Source: G963677085 sp963677085 (GTDB lineage Bacteria; Planctomycetota; Planctomycetia; Pirellulales; Thermoguttaceae). Taken from it: a DNA stretch of 64,000 bases. The notes beneath the pieces were generated by a model that saw nothing but the letters and a program-made list of their open reading frames with translations, had not been told where the DNA came from and did no database searches. How positions within the stretch are numbered: position 1 is the first letter of the stretch; the number at the start of each line of letters is the position of its first letter. Shown piece after piece: positions 63,429-64,000 of the stretch. The position numbers and the translations under genes are program-made. Location of the stretch: assembly GCA_963677085.2 (NCBI GenBank), contig CAXXFH010000004.1:3038001-3102000 (forward strand), written 5' to 3'.

Positions 63429-63806
63429 ATGCCCACGGTAACTGCCATGCGAGATCTCGACGACCTCTTTGCCGCACTGAATTGCAGCAAATTCCGCATG
63501 CGGCAGAAGCTCGACCCGAAGGAACAAACCTATCTGGTCGAAAAGACGCTGGCCGTGGTTTTGGAGCACGGGCGGAAGTTCGTCGAAGAACGTCTGGCAC
63601 CGGCCAATCCAAAGAACGACGGCAAGCAAACGCCCATGCGAGGGCATCCCGTCTTCATTGCCCAACACGCTACAGCCACCTGCTGCCGGGGCTGCCTTGA
63701 GAAATGGCATCGCATTGCGCCAGGCCGCGAACTGACGGCCGAACAGGTCGACTACGTGCTGGCAGTGATCGAGCGTTGGCTGCGACAGCAAACACTCACG
63801 ACATGA
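63429..63806 (+). CDS. DUF4186 family protein
   Basis: A small cytoplasmic protein of about 125 residues. The DUF4186 core motif is clear: PVFIAQHATATCCRGCLEKWH, with Cys-Cys-x-x-Cys and a His that look like a metal site. Preceding segments (DLDDLFAALNCSKFRMRQKL, EQTYLVEKTLAVVLEHG) match the family's helical start. The start could be 63429 or 63447 (MRDLDDLF). The frame extends upstream to 63207 inside the giant gene, but that part is an overlap artefact. Function is unknown. Confidence 0.85.
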   Translation: MPTVTAMRDLDDLFAALNCSKFRMRQKLDPKEQTYLVEKTLAVVLEHGRKFVEERLAPANPKNDGKQTPMRGHPVFIAQHATATCCRGCLEKWHRIAPGRELTAEQVDYVLAVIERWLRQQTLTT

Positions 63807-63855
63807 GTGTGCTGGGTGCCATGGGAAGAAACGCCTGCCTTTGCTTCTGCAGCGT

Positions 63856-63879
63856 CGGGCAAGCCGCCACTGGCACCCG
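63856..63879. repeat. Dispersed intergenic repeat copy (GGGCAAGCCGCCACTGGCACCC)
   Basis: GGGCAAGCCGCCACTGGCACCCG, preceded by TGGGTGCCATGGGAAGAAACG; the copy at 5923-5943 has a very similar lead (GGGTGCCATGGGCAGCAAAG). Confidence 0.6.
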
Positions 63880-64000
63880 TTGTTCGACATAGGGTACCGG
63901 CTGTCAGAAATTCGTGCTAACGAGCAGACAGATTGCTCGCCGCGATGGGTAACTCGCCGACACCGCAAGCCAATGGTGCCGTTCGCGGCGGGCAGTGGGC

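Overview
This window looks like a chromosomal segment of a planctomycete, most likely of the Pirellulales type. The evidence is a combination of families: a DUF1559 pseudopilin-like protein beside a small carboxypeptidase-regulatory-like lipoprotein, a PEP-CTERM protein, a secreted sulfatase, a very large surface protein that opens with the planctomycete EPRRLLAAD motif and carries Cna/SdrD-B repeats, and a XylR-type regulator beside glycoside hydrolases. The DNA is GC-rich, so long antisense shadow frames are common. No rRNA, tRNA, CRISPR array or prophage was found. The species is inferred, not shown.

Layout. 1-5762: end of an unidentified gene, a sulfatase, ribD, and a convergent dynamin-like GTPase. 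5978-8663 (minus): a beta-ketoacyl synthase homologue that has lost its whole Cys-His-His triad, and a GNAT-like protein. 9343-10473: an NAD-dependent epimerase. 10467-17921 (minus): a carbohydrate locus with a XylR-type regulator, GH127, a PEP-CTERM protein, a lipoprotein, a DUF1559 protein and a GH5-like enzyme. The region ahead of GH127 holds two copies of a palindromic candidate operator. 18077-18916: a methyltransferase. 19176-27034 (minus): a double-VWA membrane protein, a MoxR ATPase, a DUF58 protein and a BatA-like protein, with a RAYT transposase and its palindromes lodged between MoxR and DUF58. 27421-28593: ispG.

28964-38688: a lipoprotein, a small conserved-looking gene, a XerC/D recombinase, two divergent orphan response regulators (LuxR type and NtrC type), a glycosyltransferase, a TPR protein and a membrane-anchored protein of unknown function. 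38869-42018: an EEP-family hydrolase, then an IS630-family element (programmed -1 frameshift, TA target duplication) inserted in an already frameshifted lipoprotein gene. 42618-48792: a lipoprotein, an MsbA-like ABC exporter, a small membrane protein, a metallophosphoesterase, a Cys-rich mini-lipoprotein and an anchored protein of unknown function. 48793-50891 is gene-poor.

50892-54782 (minus) is a compact lipid cluster (dehydratase, FabG, acyl carrier protein with an internal insertion, second dehydratase, FabF) ending at a strong terminator. 55320-56612 is citrate synthase with its own terminator. A WD40 protein, the giant SdrD-B/FG-GAP surface protein (58327-63354) and a DUF4186 protein close the window.

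The most striking non-genic signal is the density of short palindromic repeats between genes: at least six families, some in eight copies, plus a 60-100 bp dispersed sequence in three copies. I did not find a clearly new multi-gene defence or signalling system. The strongest leads are the triad-less ketosynthase, the two-site operator, the RAYT with mirrored REP-like pairs inside the MoxR operon, and the in-frame-restorable IS630 insertion.
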